A DNA stretch of 64,000 nucleotides from Diphasiastrum complanatum. Lineage: Eukaryota; Streptophyta; Lycopodiopsida; Lycopodiales; Lycopodiaceae. Position 1 is the first letter of the stretch, and every line of letters begins with the position of its first letter. A program made the position numbers and the translations under genes. Below the pieces are notes generated by a model, which searched no databases, was not told the origin of the DNA, and saw only the letters and a list, made by a program, of their open reading frames with translations. The stretch is taken from the NCBI GenBank assembly GCA_029204225.1, contig CM055103.1:5274249-5338248 (forward strand), in the 5' to 3' direction. Positions 11,101 through 24,500 of this stretch are shown in pieces.

Positions 11101-14100
11101 TTTGAAGAAGCTTCAAAAGAAAGAAGGCATGTATGAGGAGATTGATTCAATAATGAAGAATGAGACATCCGGTCTTGTGGGGCTAGCTTTAGGGAAAAGG
11201 CAATTGGATGTGGATGGGCTTACAAAACAAAGTTCAAATGTGATGGTACTTTAGACAAATACAAGGCAAGGCTTATTGCGACATGTTGTGCTCATTATGA
11301 AGAAACATCTGCACTTGTTGCAAAGTTGAATAACGTAAGAACAATCATTTGCGACTTATTCTGAGGACAACATTCATTTCACATCTTTTATCAATTCGAC
11401 ACTGTCGTTCAAAAGTAGACGTACAAAATGATGATAATAAAAGAATGCTGCACTGACTTGAAGTAGACATTCAAATCTGATTCGTTTGGATTATAGCTAT
11501 GATCAATCAGGAAAGTATTGGTTGTCATGTACTTCCAGCACATCAAAGCTTATCAATGCTATATAATATCCAATGTAAGCTTTGGAGGTCCAAAAGGAGC
11601 TATTAGCCTTAAGAACAAGGCAGTTCCCTCTTTAAGCCCTCCAAAATAATTAATAAGGATAATAGGCCAATAAGGGCTCAATGTACATTAAATATTACTA
11701 ACAAGGGCTAACTATGTTCTAGATGAGACTTTGCATAGGTAGTTGGTTGGAAGTCTTATTTACTTGATGATACTCGATTTGACATATCTTATGCTATGAG
11801 TATTGTTAAGTCAATATATGTCAAAACCTAAGATGGTACATTGGGAAGCATCCAGGAAATTTTGAGGTACATTTAATGTACAATCAGGTTTGGCCTAAGT
11901 TGCGTAGGAATGGGGTTTCCAGGACCACCCCAGAATGTAGTTCCAGAAAAAAACTTCAATTTTTTTTTTGCCACTGTGCCCCATTTCACATACGTATTCC
12001 AGTTTTCTATTATTGGCATGACTGCCAACAACACTTAATCATCTCAACTGCAGAGTAAATTGTAATTCAAAAAGGCCTTGACATATTCTATAGAACCCAA
12101 AGCTGAATAGGCTTGTTAAGGCAAAAATGGAAAAAGAAGCAAGGTTAGGGTTTAGTGCATCATTTCATAGTTAGTCAGAGAAGCAAACGTACAACTTCCA
12201 TACAGATGTATTGCTAGCATCCAGCCTTGGCCAAAGGATGTTCAAGCAACTTTCTCAAGACAATAGATAATAGTAGATCAACATTTTTAATCAACTATAA
12301 AACCTGTAGGGAAATACATGTGCTTGAGCCTTGAGCTACTGTGCTATATTAGCCTGTATATGCTTTGCCAGTTAATGTTACATATCCGAACTTCTAAGAA
12401 TGCCTTCCGGAGTAGTTCTCATTGTTGTTTGCATCAAATTTCAATAGTGATGTATAATATTTCAATTTTTTTCACAGGCCTACATGTTGTTTTTTCTCAC
12501 TCCCACACATGGGTCCAAAAAAAAAAATTTGCAGCGTTCCGATCCGGAACGCTGCTGATTTCCGGAACCGTTCAGGAACTCTCCCTCTAGAACGCCCCCG
12601 AGTGCAGCATTCCGGAACAGGACGCATATATGGGTTTGGCATTCAGTATGGAAAAAATTACAACGATATGAAGGTATAGAGGTATACATATGTTGATTAG
12701 GTTGGAAATGCTGAAGATACAAGATCAACAAGGTTTACTTTTATTCTCGGAATTGGTGCTATCACATGGAGTTATAAGAAGCAACTTACTATATCATTGT
12801 CTTCTAGAATGGTAGAGTATTGTGCGGCTATAGGTGTTGCATGTGAAGCAGTTTGGCTCAAGCAGATTTTGAGAGATCTTTACATGGAGCAAGAGGGGTC
12901 CTAGGAGACTTCATCGTGACAACCAAAGTTGTATCCAGATGGCAAAGAATCCTGTTTTCCATAGTAGGAACAACACATTGAAGGTTAGTGACACTATATA
13001 TTGGAAAGACTTCAAGAAAGAGACATTGGACTTATCTATTGTAATACAAATGACCAAATAACATTCATAACTTCATTGTCCGCTCGAATGGTATTTGATT
13101 TTTCTTTTCAATGTATTATGTAAGTTGTAACTTTTAAATTTCGATTGAATCGATTCAAAGTTCAAACGTTTATCCAATGTACCTAGCTTACTAATAACTG
13201 CTCACTAACACTACCTACAACTTAGGAATTACTACCTACACTTTAGTATATACATGCTACTGATGTTTGATCATTGATGGTGGTATCACGGTTCTAATTT
13301 TAATTTTCTATGAGCAGTGAACACTAATTTAGTTTCAGCTTTTTACAAGCGAACTTTCAAATGCATGTATTCAGTACCAATCCAATATTTATAAGATTTT
13401 AGAAACATTTTAGACATTATAGATATTACTTGACATGTTTTCTAGCATTGCATTAAAAAAATGCAAAAAAAAAAATTTGCCGATTCTTTCGGGAGGGGCC
13501 TAGTTTAGAACCACGATTTATGCCGATTCTTAATATCACTCAGTGGATCAAGGCATCTTATCATCCCAAGGACCATGCACCATAAGATATCATCTCACTC
13601 TATGTATGTGTTTACTTCCTTACTGACATGGATGATTGGGGACTGCAATATTCAAGTTGTTTAACACGTGCGATCTGCCATTTCATTTGGCTAGGACCCT
13701 GGCATGGAGGAGGGCGATGAGTGCAGTGAGTGCGATTGGGCAGGTGTGGCCGGGGCCATCTTGTGAGCACATGAGGACCAAGGGACTTCTTGATGAGCGG
13801 GCTTCTGTTGACCAGAAGCTAGAGCCTCTTAGGAAGCCATGGGCCTAGTACGTACTACTATCCTTTTAAATTTATGCATTGTAAACTTTAAAGACTTTAT
13901 GATGATTGATCTGAGATCATCGATATGTATTATGTAGTATGTACATTGTAATTTGTACATTGAGTGGCATTGCACATGCCACAATGCATACATGTTACTT
14001 GTTAATTGCAGCTAGCTATTCATGTGTAATCATGAATCATGAATCATGATTGTAATTTGTCAATATTCAAATGATCATTTATCATTGAAATTTGCCATGA

Positions 14101-17100
14101 AATTTCAATTACAATTTACGATCTCGTCTATCATCTTGTCTTGTCACTTGTAAGTTGTGCAACACTGCAATGTGAGTCGTGACTTGTCACCTGTGAACTT
14201 TCAACTAGGTATGGTTGCACCATCATATCTGATTGTTGGAGAGATACAAGGAGGCGCCACATATTGAATGTCCTGGTGTCTTTGTGCATGGGGACGATGT
14301 TTCTCAGATCCATCGACACCTCTGGGGAGGCAGTCACGGGCGAGTACATGTTCTCACACATTTGAGTTGCCATTGAGGAGGTCGGACCACAACACGTTGT
14401 ACGGGAATATATATTATACTTATTACAATTTACTATAATGTTAATTGGTAATTACTAATTTGTAAATGTTAATCTTGAATGTTCATTGTTCAATGGCGAT
14501 TGATTAACAATGGATTATGGTTCACTAAGCAGTTGCCACTGAGCACTTGAATTCGGAATTCCAAAGTCTGCACCAAGGTTGCATCCTGATTCGAACTGGC
14601 CGATTCGAACCGATTCTTTGAGGTTCGAACTGCCAGGCCATGTTCGAATCGGAAAACGGTTCGAACCTTTTTTTTTTCAATTCTTCCAAAAAACAGTCAA
14701 ACATTCACTGATAGTACGATACTTAAATTTTAATAGCTAAACAATTTCAATCTTTCTCTAAATTTACAGATATCAGAATTCAGGATAATCAGATCTCTAA
14801 GCTCTTGTGAGTCGTGACGGTGTGACTTGTGACCTGTCGTATCAACTTTCAAGATTCAATTTTCAAAACAAAATTTACAGAAATTAGAATGACATTATGA
14901 CTCATGAGTCATGACCCAAGTTTAAATAGACTACATAGTACATAGTACATACTAGTTAGCAGTTGCCAGTAACTAGTAACTACAGTTAAAACTTAAACAG
15001 GTTACAGAGTCCAGACTACATAGACTGTACATACTACAATTAAAAGTTAAAACTTAACTTTAGGAATCAGAAACTTGAAACTTGAAACTAGATTCTAGAA
15101 TCCATAATATATCATGATTCATGAATCATAACAAAGTAGTAAATACAAATGCCAGGTGCCTCATGAGTCCGGTCACCAATGTAATGCGCGGTGTCTGATG
15201 ATAAAATTTAAATCATGATGTGTACATATGTGACATGTCATACTACACTGTACAGTCACCAGTGTAAATACTAAACAGCTCAAGAGTCAATGCTCATCTA
15301 GTGACATAAACATCGTAGTGTCATCTACAGACTAGTAACTAGTAACTACAATGATCTAATGTACATACTAGTAACTACAATCATCTGAAGACTGACATCA
15401 ATGAGCACTGAGCAGGGGCCAGGGCCCAGGCTGCAGTGAGCACTCTAAGCTCTCCTACGCCTGAGTCTCCTCCCACTCGTTGCTGGTGCTGTGGAGCCTG
15501 CTGTGGCCTCTCGAGTGGTAGGCTCAGTCGCGAAATCCTCATCAAAGGCAGAGGTATGATGTCCCTCATCCTCATCCCCGCCCTCCTCGGACTCCTCATC
15601 CTCATTCTCCTCCTCTGAGGACTCTGACCCTGACGATGCCTCAGACTCAGACTCAGACTCGTCCTTGGGGCTATGAGCACGGGAGCTGCTAGCCTCTCCT
15701 GCCCTCCTCCTACGCTCTGCTCGAGTGAGAGGCCCTGCACAATGCACACAAACAGGGACAAACGTGTTATTGCCTGCAAATTAGTAAATTACAATTTACG
15801 ATAATTAGTAACTTCAAACTTCGAAAATTTAATTCAAGACCTGTCACCTTACTACTTAGACAATCCTAATTTCTCACCTGCACTCTGCATGGCCTCCTCA
15901 TGGAGGAATGCGTACACGTCCTCCTCTAACTGGTCTCTCGGTGGCAACTCTGGAACCTTTGCCACATCGATCAGATCGGGATTTACCTATGCACATGTCA
16001 CAATGCACATTGAAATCAACGCAAAATTTGGAGGGCAGAGTCCCGACAAAAGTTAAAACTTAGCTACAGTCTAGTATCTACTAGTCCAGGCAGTGTGCAG
16101 CACAAGGTGTCCAAAAGATGTGGGTATAGGTCTCATTAACGAGCCTACCTATGGAGACGCAGTTTGACGCATTATCTGTGACCACCTGCACAACCATACC
16201 ATGCAATGTGCAATGTGCATGAGTTTGGAATTCTGAATTCAAGACTCAAGTGCTCAGTGGCAACTGTTGAGACTTTAGTGAACCATAATCCAGAGTTCCA
16301 CTGTTAATCAATTCGAAATCGCCATTGAACAATGAACATTCAACATTGACATTTACAAATTAGTAATTACCTGTAACCTAATACCATTTAAGTTTTAACA
16401 TTATAGGTAAACCGTAAACCGTAAATTGTAAAAAGTATAATATATATACCTGTACAACGTGCTGTGGTCCGACCTCCTCAATGGCAGCTCGAATATGTGA
16501 GAACATGTACTCGCCCGTGACTGCCTTCCCAGAGGTGTCGATGGATCTGAGAAACATCGTCCCCATGCATGAAGACACCAGGATATTCAATATGTGGCGC
16601 CTCCTCGTATCGCTCCAACCATCAGATATGATGGTGCAACCATACCTAGTTGAAAGTTCACAGGTGACAAGTGACAAGTCAGTGGACCGTGGTCACGACT
16701 CACGACTCACTTATAGGTGACAAAACAAGATGAATCATGATTCATGATAGATCCATCATCCGAGAGGAATCAGGATAGATCTTAAATTGTAAATTGCAAT
16801 TCAAATTTCATGGCAAATTCCAATGATAAATGATCATTTGAATATTCATGATTAAACATAAATAGCTAGCTGCAGCCTGCAAATTGCAATTAACAAGTAA
16901 TTACAATTAACGCTTGCAATTTAAGTTTTAACAATCATCATAAAGTCTTTAAACTTTAAAGTTTAGAGTAGATAAAGTTAAAAGCAAGTAGTACGTACTG
17001 GGCCCATGCCTTTCTGAGAGGCTCTAGCTTCTGGTCAACAAAAGCCCGCTCATCAAAAAGCCCCTTCGTCCTCAGGTGCTCGCAAGATGGCCCCTGCCAC

Positions 17101-17929
17101 ACCTGCCCAATCGCACTCACCGCACTCATCGCCCTCCTCCATGCCGGGGTCCTAGCCAAATGAAATGGCAGATCGCAGGTGTAGAACAATTGTCGAACGA
17201 CAACCTCTGCCTCTGCCATGGCTCTGGGAGCGAAGCTGGACACATAGTACTCCCTACCCCTCATCTGTGTAGTGCGGCCCCGTCTACCTCTCCCTCTCTC
17301 AGGTGGATGATGTGGTGCCGGTATGGTCATGGCTGGAGGTGGTGTCGAAGATCCTGCACCATAAGGCGGGTCAGGCCGGGTACTAGGCCCTGCCTCATCT
17401 GTAGCTCTGTCCTCTGGGCCATGGGAAGCAAGGGGTGAGCGGATGGCAGCTGGGGGGCGTGATGTGGTGGCCTCTGGCTGTGTCGCCGTGACTGCATCTC
17501 GATCTGCCAAAAAAGACAAATTTGAAATTACAATACAATCTAGAAATTAGATGATCAATGAAATTGAAACTTCAAGCTTGATGTATCATGTGAGCTAAAA
17601 GTTAAAACTTAAAACTTGATCAATGTTTGAACTTTGAACTTTGAAGTGTAAGAGTCTTAGAGTTGAATGTTTACCTCTCGGTCTGGGCCCCATCCTCGAA
17701 GGGCCAACCTCCTCCGATGCGATAGGAGTGAGTAGCGTGTCAGGAGCATGCATGCAAGCGGCAATCTCGTACCCCCTCAAACGTAACAAATGTGCCCTGA
17801 TGCGTGTGGGCCCTCCAGTGTAAGACTGGTGACAGTATCTGCAAGTCCATCTCTTCGTGCCCGATGTGCCATAGGCCGCAACGATGGTGACGTGATCCCA
17901 CAAGGGATCCCTGTCCCTCGGCATGGTGG

Positions 17930-17995
<66 letters not shown>

Positions 17996-18300
17996 AGTCT
18001 ACAGATCTCTCTAAGTGCTAAGTTCTAAGTTCTAACTAGACTCTAGTATCTACTATCTAGTTACTAGTAACTACTATCTAGTTACTAGTAACTACTTAGT
18101 ACTAACTAGTAACTACTAACTCAAACTAGTCAGTGGTCACTAACTCCTAACTTCTAAGTTCTAACTTCTAAGTTCTAACTAAGTAGCTACCCAGGTCCCA
18201 CACCCATCTCAAGACTCACAATGCCCACTGCCCACACACACACAATCTCAGTGCTCAAGCCTCACACAAACTCACAGTGCAGTGTGCACACATCTCAAAA

Positions 18301-18352
<52 letters not shown>

Positions 18353-18510
18353 ATATCATAATATCACACACACACTCTCTCACACACACTCACTGATTCA
18401 CTCACACACACTGTACACATCAAAAGACAGTGGACACACACACACACAGTGCATACACACACAATATCACACAATCACTCACACACACACATACACACAA
18501 TATCACACCA

Positions 18511-18586
<76 letters not shown>

Positions 18587-21500
18587 GCACTGAGCACACA
18601 CACACACACAATCTGAATGGCAAATGCACAGTGCACACAAAGTGCTGACTCCTGAGCCTAATGTTCATCAAGAATCGCCCATTGTTGCTCAAAATCAGCC
18701 TGTAGGAACTGTTGGACAGCAAGGACCAGTTTTGGAAGATCTTGGACAGCCAAGGGCAGTGTCGGAAAATCTTGGACAGCAAATTGTATGAAGAGACATG
18801 GCTGTTGGACAGCCTAAAGCAGTCCCACGGTGGCTCTTGTCGACTTTGCGGGACAACAAAGTAAGTTCCTTTTATCATGGAAAGACACGTGCCTTTACAA
18901 AATCAGTGGACTTTGCTAATTTTACACATTTTGCTCTTACATCTCATGGAGACATTGGGGAAGAACCTGATTTTTATGAGCAGGCCAAGGAAGTAAAATG
19001 TTGGGAGGATGCGATGCAAGATGAGTATGACTCACTCATGAAGAACAAGATTTGGGTTCTTGTTGATCTTCCTCATGGGAAGAAGGTGATTGGTTCTAAA
19101 TGGGTATATAAAGTCAAGTATAAGGCAGATGGTACCATTGAAAGGTGCAAGGCAAGGCTTGTTGCCAAAGGCTATGCTCAGTAAAAGGGGATTGATTATG
19201 AGGAGACTTTTTCTCCTACTGCTCGGATGACTACCGTGAGGGTAGTAACCTCTTTGGCTGCCCATTTTGGTTGGCATTTGCGGCAACTTGACATAAAGAC
19301 AACATTCCTTAATGGTGATCTCAATGAGGAAGTGTAACTTCAACAACCTGCTGGTTTTTTGGTTGAAGGCCAAGAAGATAAAGTTGGTCTTCTCAAGAAG
19401 GCACTTTATGGATTGAAGCAAGCCCCAAGGATGTCGTATCAAAAGATACATGCCTACTTTTGTGATCGTGGGTTTACTAATAGTCCTAGCGAATCTACTC
19501 TTTATGTCAAGCATACTTCAAATTATATCATCATTATTTTGCTTTTTGTTGATGATATTATTATTACGGGAAGTAATGAGCAGCAGATTGATGCCGTAAT
19601 ACTTGATCTTGGTATGGTTTTTGAAACCTCAGATTTAGGCCTATTGCACTTTTATCTTGGTCTTGAATTTGTACAAGAAGGGGTTGGAATTTTCATCTCT
19701 CAAGAATGCTACATTGGGCAGATTTTGAAGCGGTTCAAGATGGAAGATTGCAAGCCGGTTGCTACACCTATGGAGACAGGCCTGAAATTAAGTAGTCAAG
19801 AGGATGGTGAACCATTTGATACTACTTTATATTGTCAAGCTATTGGCTGTCTCATTTACCTATGTAATTCAAGACTAGACATTTCTTATAGTGTCTCACT
19901 CATGAGTCAATTCATGCATGCCCCGATGACATCACATTGGAAAGCATTGAAGAGGATCTTTCGATATCTTCCAGGAACAAGAAGTCATGGACTGGTTTTT
20001 CTTGCTTGTGATGATGCATGTTTGGTTGGTTTTAGTGACTCAGATTGGGGCGGAGATCAAGACACTAGACGCTCTACAAGTGGACATTGCTTTTTCTATG
20101 AAAATTCTGCAATTTCTTGGTCAAGTAAAAAGCAGCCCACTATTGCTACTTCTTCTAGTGAGGCAGAATATAGAGCGATATTTTCAGCCACAACAGAGTG
20201 TTTATGGGTGAGAAGACTACTTGTTGAAGTTATGAACGAAGCCATAATTGATCTAGAGCTAAGCTATGAAAGCATCACATAAGCAAGACTTAACCCTAGC
20301 TAAGCTTTGAAAGCATCACATAAGCAAGACTTAACCCTAGAAAGCAGGAAAGAGAGAGATTAAGGAGACTAGAGAGAGATCAATATCATCAGCTGAATAA
20401 CAAATGACATAGATGTTTACTTATAGGCTAAAGGAAGCTTCCAGTGGCAAGGGCCCAAGTGGGAGGGATAATATTGCGCCCTCCAAGAAGGCCCCCACTC
20501 TCCAGTAATATGTCCAAATGTTCAAATAAGGAATAATATGAATAAAAAAGGGCCCAAGGCTTGCTGATGCATAAAGTAAAGTAAATGTAAATGGACGTGG
20601 GGTGCAGCAAGAGCATGATCCTGATCCGCAAGTAATGGCGTATGATAAAAGACATCAATAGGCTCCCATGTGGCCTCCTCAACAGGACGACCATCCCACT
20701 GGATCAAAAACTGGAACTGCCGATAGTGTCGACTATGGTGAAGGCAAACCTGGTGAATGGCAGCTGGTAAGAAAGGGAACAGCTTAGGATCAACATCGTG
20801 GCGACGAAGGGAACATCTCGGTCGCGTCATCAGAAACCAAGCAATATGGAACAACCAGGAATGCCAAGGAACCAGAGGAAGATCAAGCAGCAACTAGGAA
20901 TGCCAAGGTATCCTTAATGCCCAAGCTAGTAGAGGATCAGCCCAAAAGATAGGGACATCATACCAAGGTATCCAAAAAGCCCGAGAAGGTAGAACTGCAT
21001 TAGCAACAGGAAGCCAATAAGGAAACTGGAAGCGGATTCAATTTGTAAAGATCTTGCAAAACAATTAGAAGATCTTTCACAATTTGGAGAGCGGATTACA
21101 AAAGGACCGCCCCAAGAAAAGAAAGCAGCATCGGAAGACCAGCACCAAGGAGTAGGAACATAAGCAGGATGACAGGCACGTTGTAACAGCATGGAAAAGC
21201 AAGCGATATGCCAGGAAACATGGAGCATAAAGAGATCATCCTGCCAAAGGATAGCTAAAATGGAGAAATATGCACCAACATGGTCAAAAGCCCAAGGTAT
21301 CCATAAGGCCCATGAATGAGAAGTAGCAATGGCACATGGTACCCTCAAGGCCCATATCACGAGCAGAGCAGCATGCCAAAAGATCCAGAAGGTCCAAGAA
21401 ATCAATGCATCATCTAAACAGACATGATGCATGAAAACAGTAGCAACAAATCTAGAAATAGTAGAGGCTCCAACTGAAAAACTGTAGCCGAAAAACTCAT

Positions 21501-24500
21501 CCCGAAAGACCTCATATGGACATACCAATCCATCATAGGATACACCAAAAACGGATGGAGAATCGGATGACCCATCGGAACTGGCCGCAAGTGTAATCCC
21601 AAAGTACACACCAGACGCACAAGTGAGGAATAGAAGAAATGCACTGGAATGAGGAACAGGATCCGCAACATCAGTAGCAAGCATCGGAGCAATATCCACG
21701 TGTAGCTGGGAATGAGTATCAAAGCACATATGAGCAACACTGAAGTATATGGCGGCAACGTTCCTAAAAACTATCCAAGAGAGGAGAAGGAACTCTCTCA
21801 AGGTACCCTGATGGTCTCGGAACACCAGAACAAAGTGGCAACAGACCAAGCGATATGGAGCAACCCGAAATGACGGGGAACCTGATGATCACCTAGACAA
21901 ATAGTAGCTGGAACGGAGGCAATAACCCAAGCCATCAGGATATGCCAAGCCTGACAATGAGCAACAATCCAAGAAACAGATAGAGAGCCACATGCATAAT
22001 CATAGAGATATCCGCACCATAGGCGATCAATAATATGGAAAAACCAGCACCAATCAATAGGTCCAAATGAAAACCAAGCTATACGTAATAACCAGGAATG
22101 CCATATATTTATAGCTGAAAATGAAGCAGTAGTATGAGCAATAGGTCCAAATGAAATACAAGCGATACGTAATAACCAGGAATGCCAAATATCAAGAGGT
22201 AAAAAGGAATCAGTCGCATGAAAATCCTCTAACGCATAAAAAGCCCAAAAGTGTATACCATCGGCATGGACTGCAACAAACCTATATGTAGAAACACAAG
22301 GAGACTAAAGGATGCTCGTATACTCATCTAGAAAGATCCCAGCATATAAATATCCTAGATAAGTAATAGTGACCATCTGGCAAATATCCTCGGGTGGAAA
22401 ATGTGTAACGGTAAGGGCCAAAGGCGCATAATCATGTCAGGAACCGCAGAAATATCATGAGGCAGATCACAAACCTCAAGCAGAGATCCATGGAGTAAAG
22501 CGAAAGAAGATACAACCACCAATAGCGAGGGAACCATCAAAAGTGGACTTGTGAAGAACCCCATAGAAATGAGCAGGAACATCGGCCATAATGGACTCAA
22601 GAGATGGAGATATAGAGACCAATGGAGAAGATACTGCACCAATCACTGAACCAGGAGGTCTATCTGAGGTATGCGCAAAAGCAATAGTAGAAATACCACC
22701 AAGTAATATGGCCTCAATATCAATGAAACTAGGAATGACCAGTGAATACGATATCTGTGAATCAAGGCACATAGGCGCAAGGCACGTAGCAACAACCTGT
22801 AAATCCGGAGCAGCATCAATCTGAGGAAGAGGACCCACAGATGGTGAAAGTGAAGCAGCAACTGATGTACTTTGAATGGAAAGAAGAGCTGCATTGTGAG
22901 CCTTTGGCAGGCTACGCATAAATTGCTTCCCAGTAACCAACTGATAATCACCCTGGGAATCAATACCAACAAGTGAATGATGCTGACCAGCATGAGTAAA
23001 GGAAAGTGTCTGTTGAGAGAGATCCACAACAATAGTACCAAGTGCAGAGAACCAGTCTGCACCAAAAATAATGTCATAGCGCTCCAGAGGAATGATGTAG
23101 AAATCTGCCTGTCCAAAAAAATCATCAATGCGATAATCCAAGCCCTGAAACATCTTAGAACTGGGAAAAGAATGGGAACGAGCAACCTCAACACTGAGAG
23201 GTAGGGAAGCAGGAACAGGTGTAGCACGAATCCTGGTGGAAATGTAACTACTAATAAATGAATGTGTACTGTTCGTATCCACTAAAGAAATATCTAGAAT
23301 AATATGATCCACAAATGGAACAACATATGTAGGCATAATAACATAAACATCAATTGATAAGTTTTGGTCTAAATATGCATCTGGACAGCCTGCAAACAAG
23401 GTGTGAAAAATGGCTGCAAACAGAGACAAAAAATGGACAAAAGTGACAAGTATGAAGGGGCTGGACAGCCTGTAAACAAAAGTGAAGAAAATGGAGAGGG
23501 CTGAAAGAGATGAGGGAATTGGGCGCTGGACAACCTGCAAACAAGCTGGACTTGGGCGTCGGAATTAATCTGCCAAATTTAGTGGAAGTACTTCCGCTAA
23601 TTGTCCGCTAAAGCTCCGCCAAGGAAAATGCTCTGATGGGCGCTGGTCCTCCAAACTGTGCTGAACGTTGCTCTAGCTGGACAGAATATCCCTTCCCAAG
23701 TCTAGCCGCAACTGCTCATCGCATACAGAAAGTAGGTCAATACCACATCATCCGCATATAGTAGAATGGCAATAAAAATATTCCAAGTCTGCAGCTAGTA
23801 CCGCCACAACGATCAATAACCCTCTCTAACTCATCAATATAAAGTCCGAAGAGAGTAGGTGAAAGGGAGCAACCCTGTTTCACCCCTATCGTACTCAAAA
23901 TATGCTCAGAAAGCCCCAGACCACCTTTGAATCGTCCCAAAACCTTCTCATATAATGCCATAACAACAAGTACCATATTCGTGGAGAATCCCAAGTCACG
24001 AAGCTGTTGGATGAGTAAGGAGTGTGGGATGGAATCAAAGGCTTTCTGAAAATCTACAAAGCAGCAAAAGACTCTCTTACGTCTGTGCCTGGCCTCCTCA
24101 ATGATAGCTCTAAGTGTGAGAATATGATAAGCCCATCAGCCTAGTATAATAAGTGTCCATCAGCCTGGAAAAAGTGGTGTATAGTATGCTGTTAAACTAT
24201 AGCTGAATGTTGCGGACCTCTGTCTTCGAGTGGACTGTTGGTGTCGTCTCAACTGCTGTGGAGCTGTGGACCGTGGTCTATGAACTAGCTGTCTCTCTAG
24301 ATGTTGACACTATCTCTGCCGTCGGTGTTTGTAAGCATCTCGGATCTCAGCCTCTTCAGAGTCACTACTCAAGGCTATCTCCTGTCTCTTTCTCTGTCGG
24401 GATAGGCACTCCCTGATGCTCAGCTGTATCAGGGGGGTACAATCATGTCCATTCTCGTCATCCGCAAGTCTCACATCTCCCGAATCATCAATGCAACACC

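Larger units (their letters stand above)
9600..13110 (+). mobile_element. Decayed Copia element (integrase, RT, RNase H remnants)
   Basis: Fragments in proper order: GAG-pre-integrase ([20 protein letters not shown] at about 9873-9935, [15 protein letters not shown]), integrase (LDKGGEY at about 10218, [10 protein letters not shown] at about 10312, [21 protein letters not shown]), start of RT ([26 protein letters not shown], about 11130-11280) and RNase H ([20 protein letters not shown], about 12765-12830). Many stops and frameshifts; most of RT is missing. It lies in the 15.8 kb NEMF intron in sense orientation. A DNA transposon at 11895-12632 interrupts the RNase H part. Confidence 0.8.
20342..23700 (-). 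mobile_element. Non-autonomous Ty3/Gypsy (chromovirus) derivative without RT or integrase
   Basis: Minus strand. At the 5' side (23540-22476) lies a Gypsy-type gag/protease region; at the 3' side (about 20735-20650) a chromodomain. RT, RNase H and integrase, which should lie between them, are replaced by about 1.6 kb of sequence made of degenerate repeats (ACCAGGAATGCCAA-type units near 20860, 20885, 21865, 22095 and 22175) that reads as Trp/Phe-rich peptide. LTR limits were not resolved. The 5' part carries three spaced copies of GGACAGCCTGCAAACAA (about 23380, 23462, 23526, with mismatches). Confidence 0.7.

Noticed and set aside
15381-15779. Overlapping 132- and 60-codon frames at the hAT tail
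   Set aside because: They are shadow frames of the acidic/Arg-rich hAT C-terminal exon at 15747-15445.
18282-18648. Possible CRISPR-like or telomeric array
   Set aside because: Only dinucleotide repeats with irregular interruptions; no regular spacers and no TTTAGGG units.
20926-21849. 307-codon minus-strand ORF rich in Trp, Phe and Cys
   Set aside because: Not listed as a gene: it is in a different frame from the protease and chromodomain parts, lies in degenerate repeats, and has no recognised domain. Kept only as part of the Gypsy finding.
24207-24416. 69-codon plus-strand frame
   Set aside because: Antisense shadow of the LINE C-terminal fragment.
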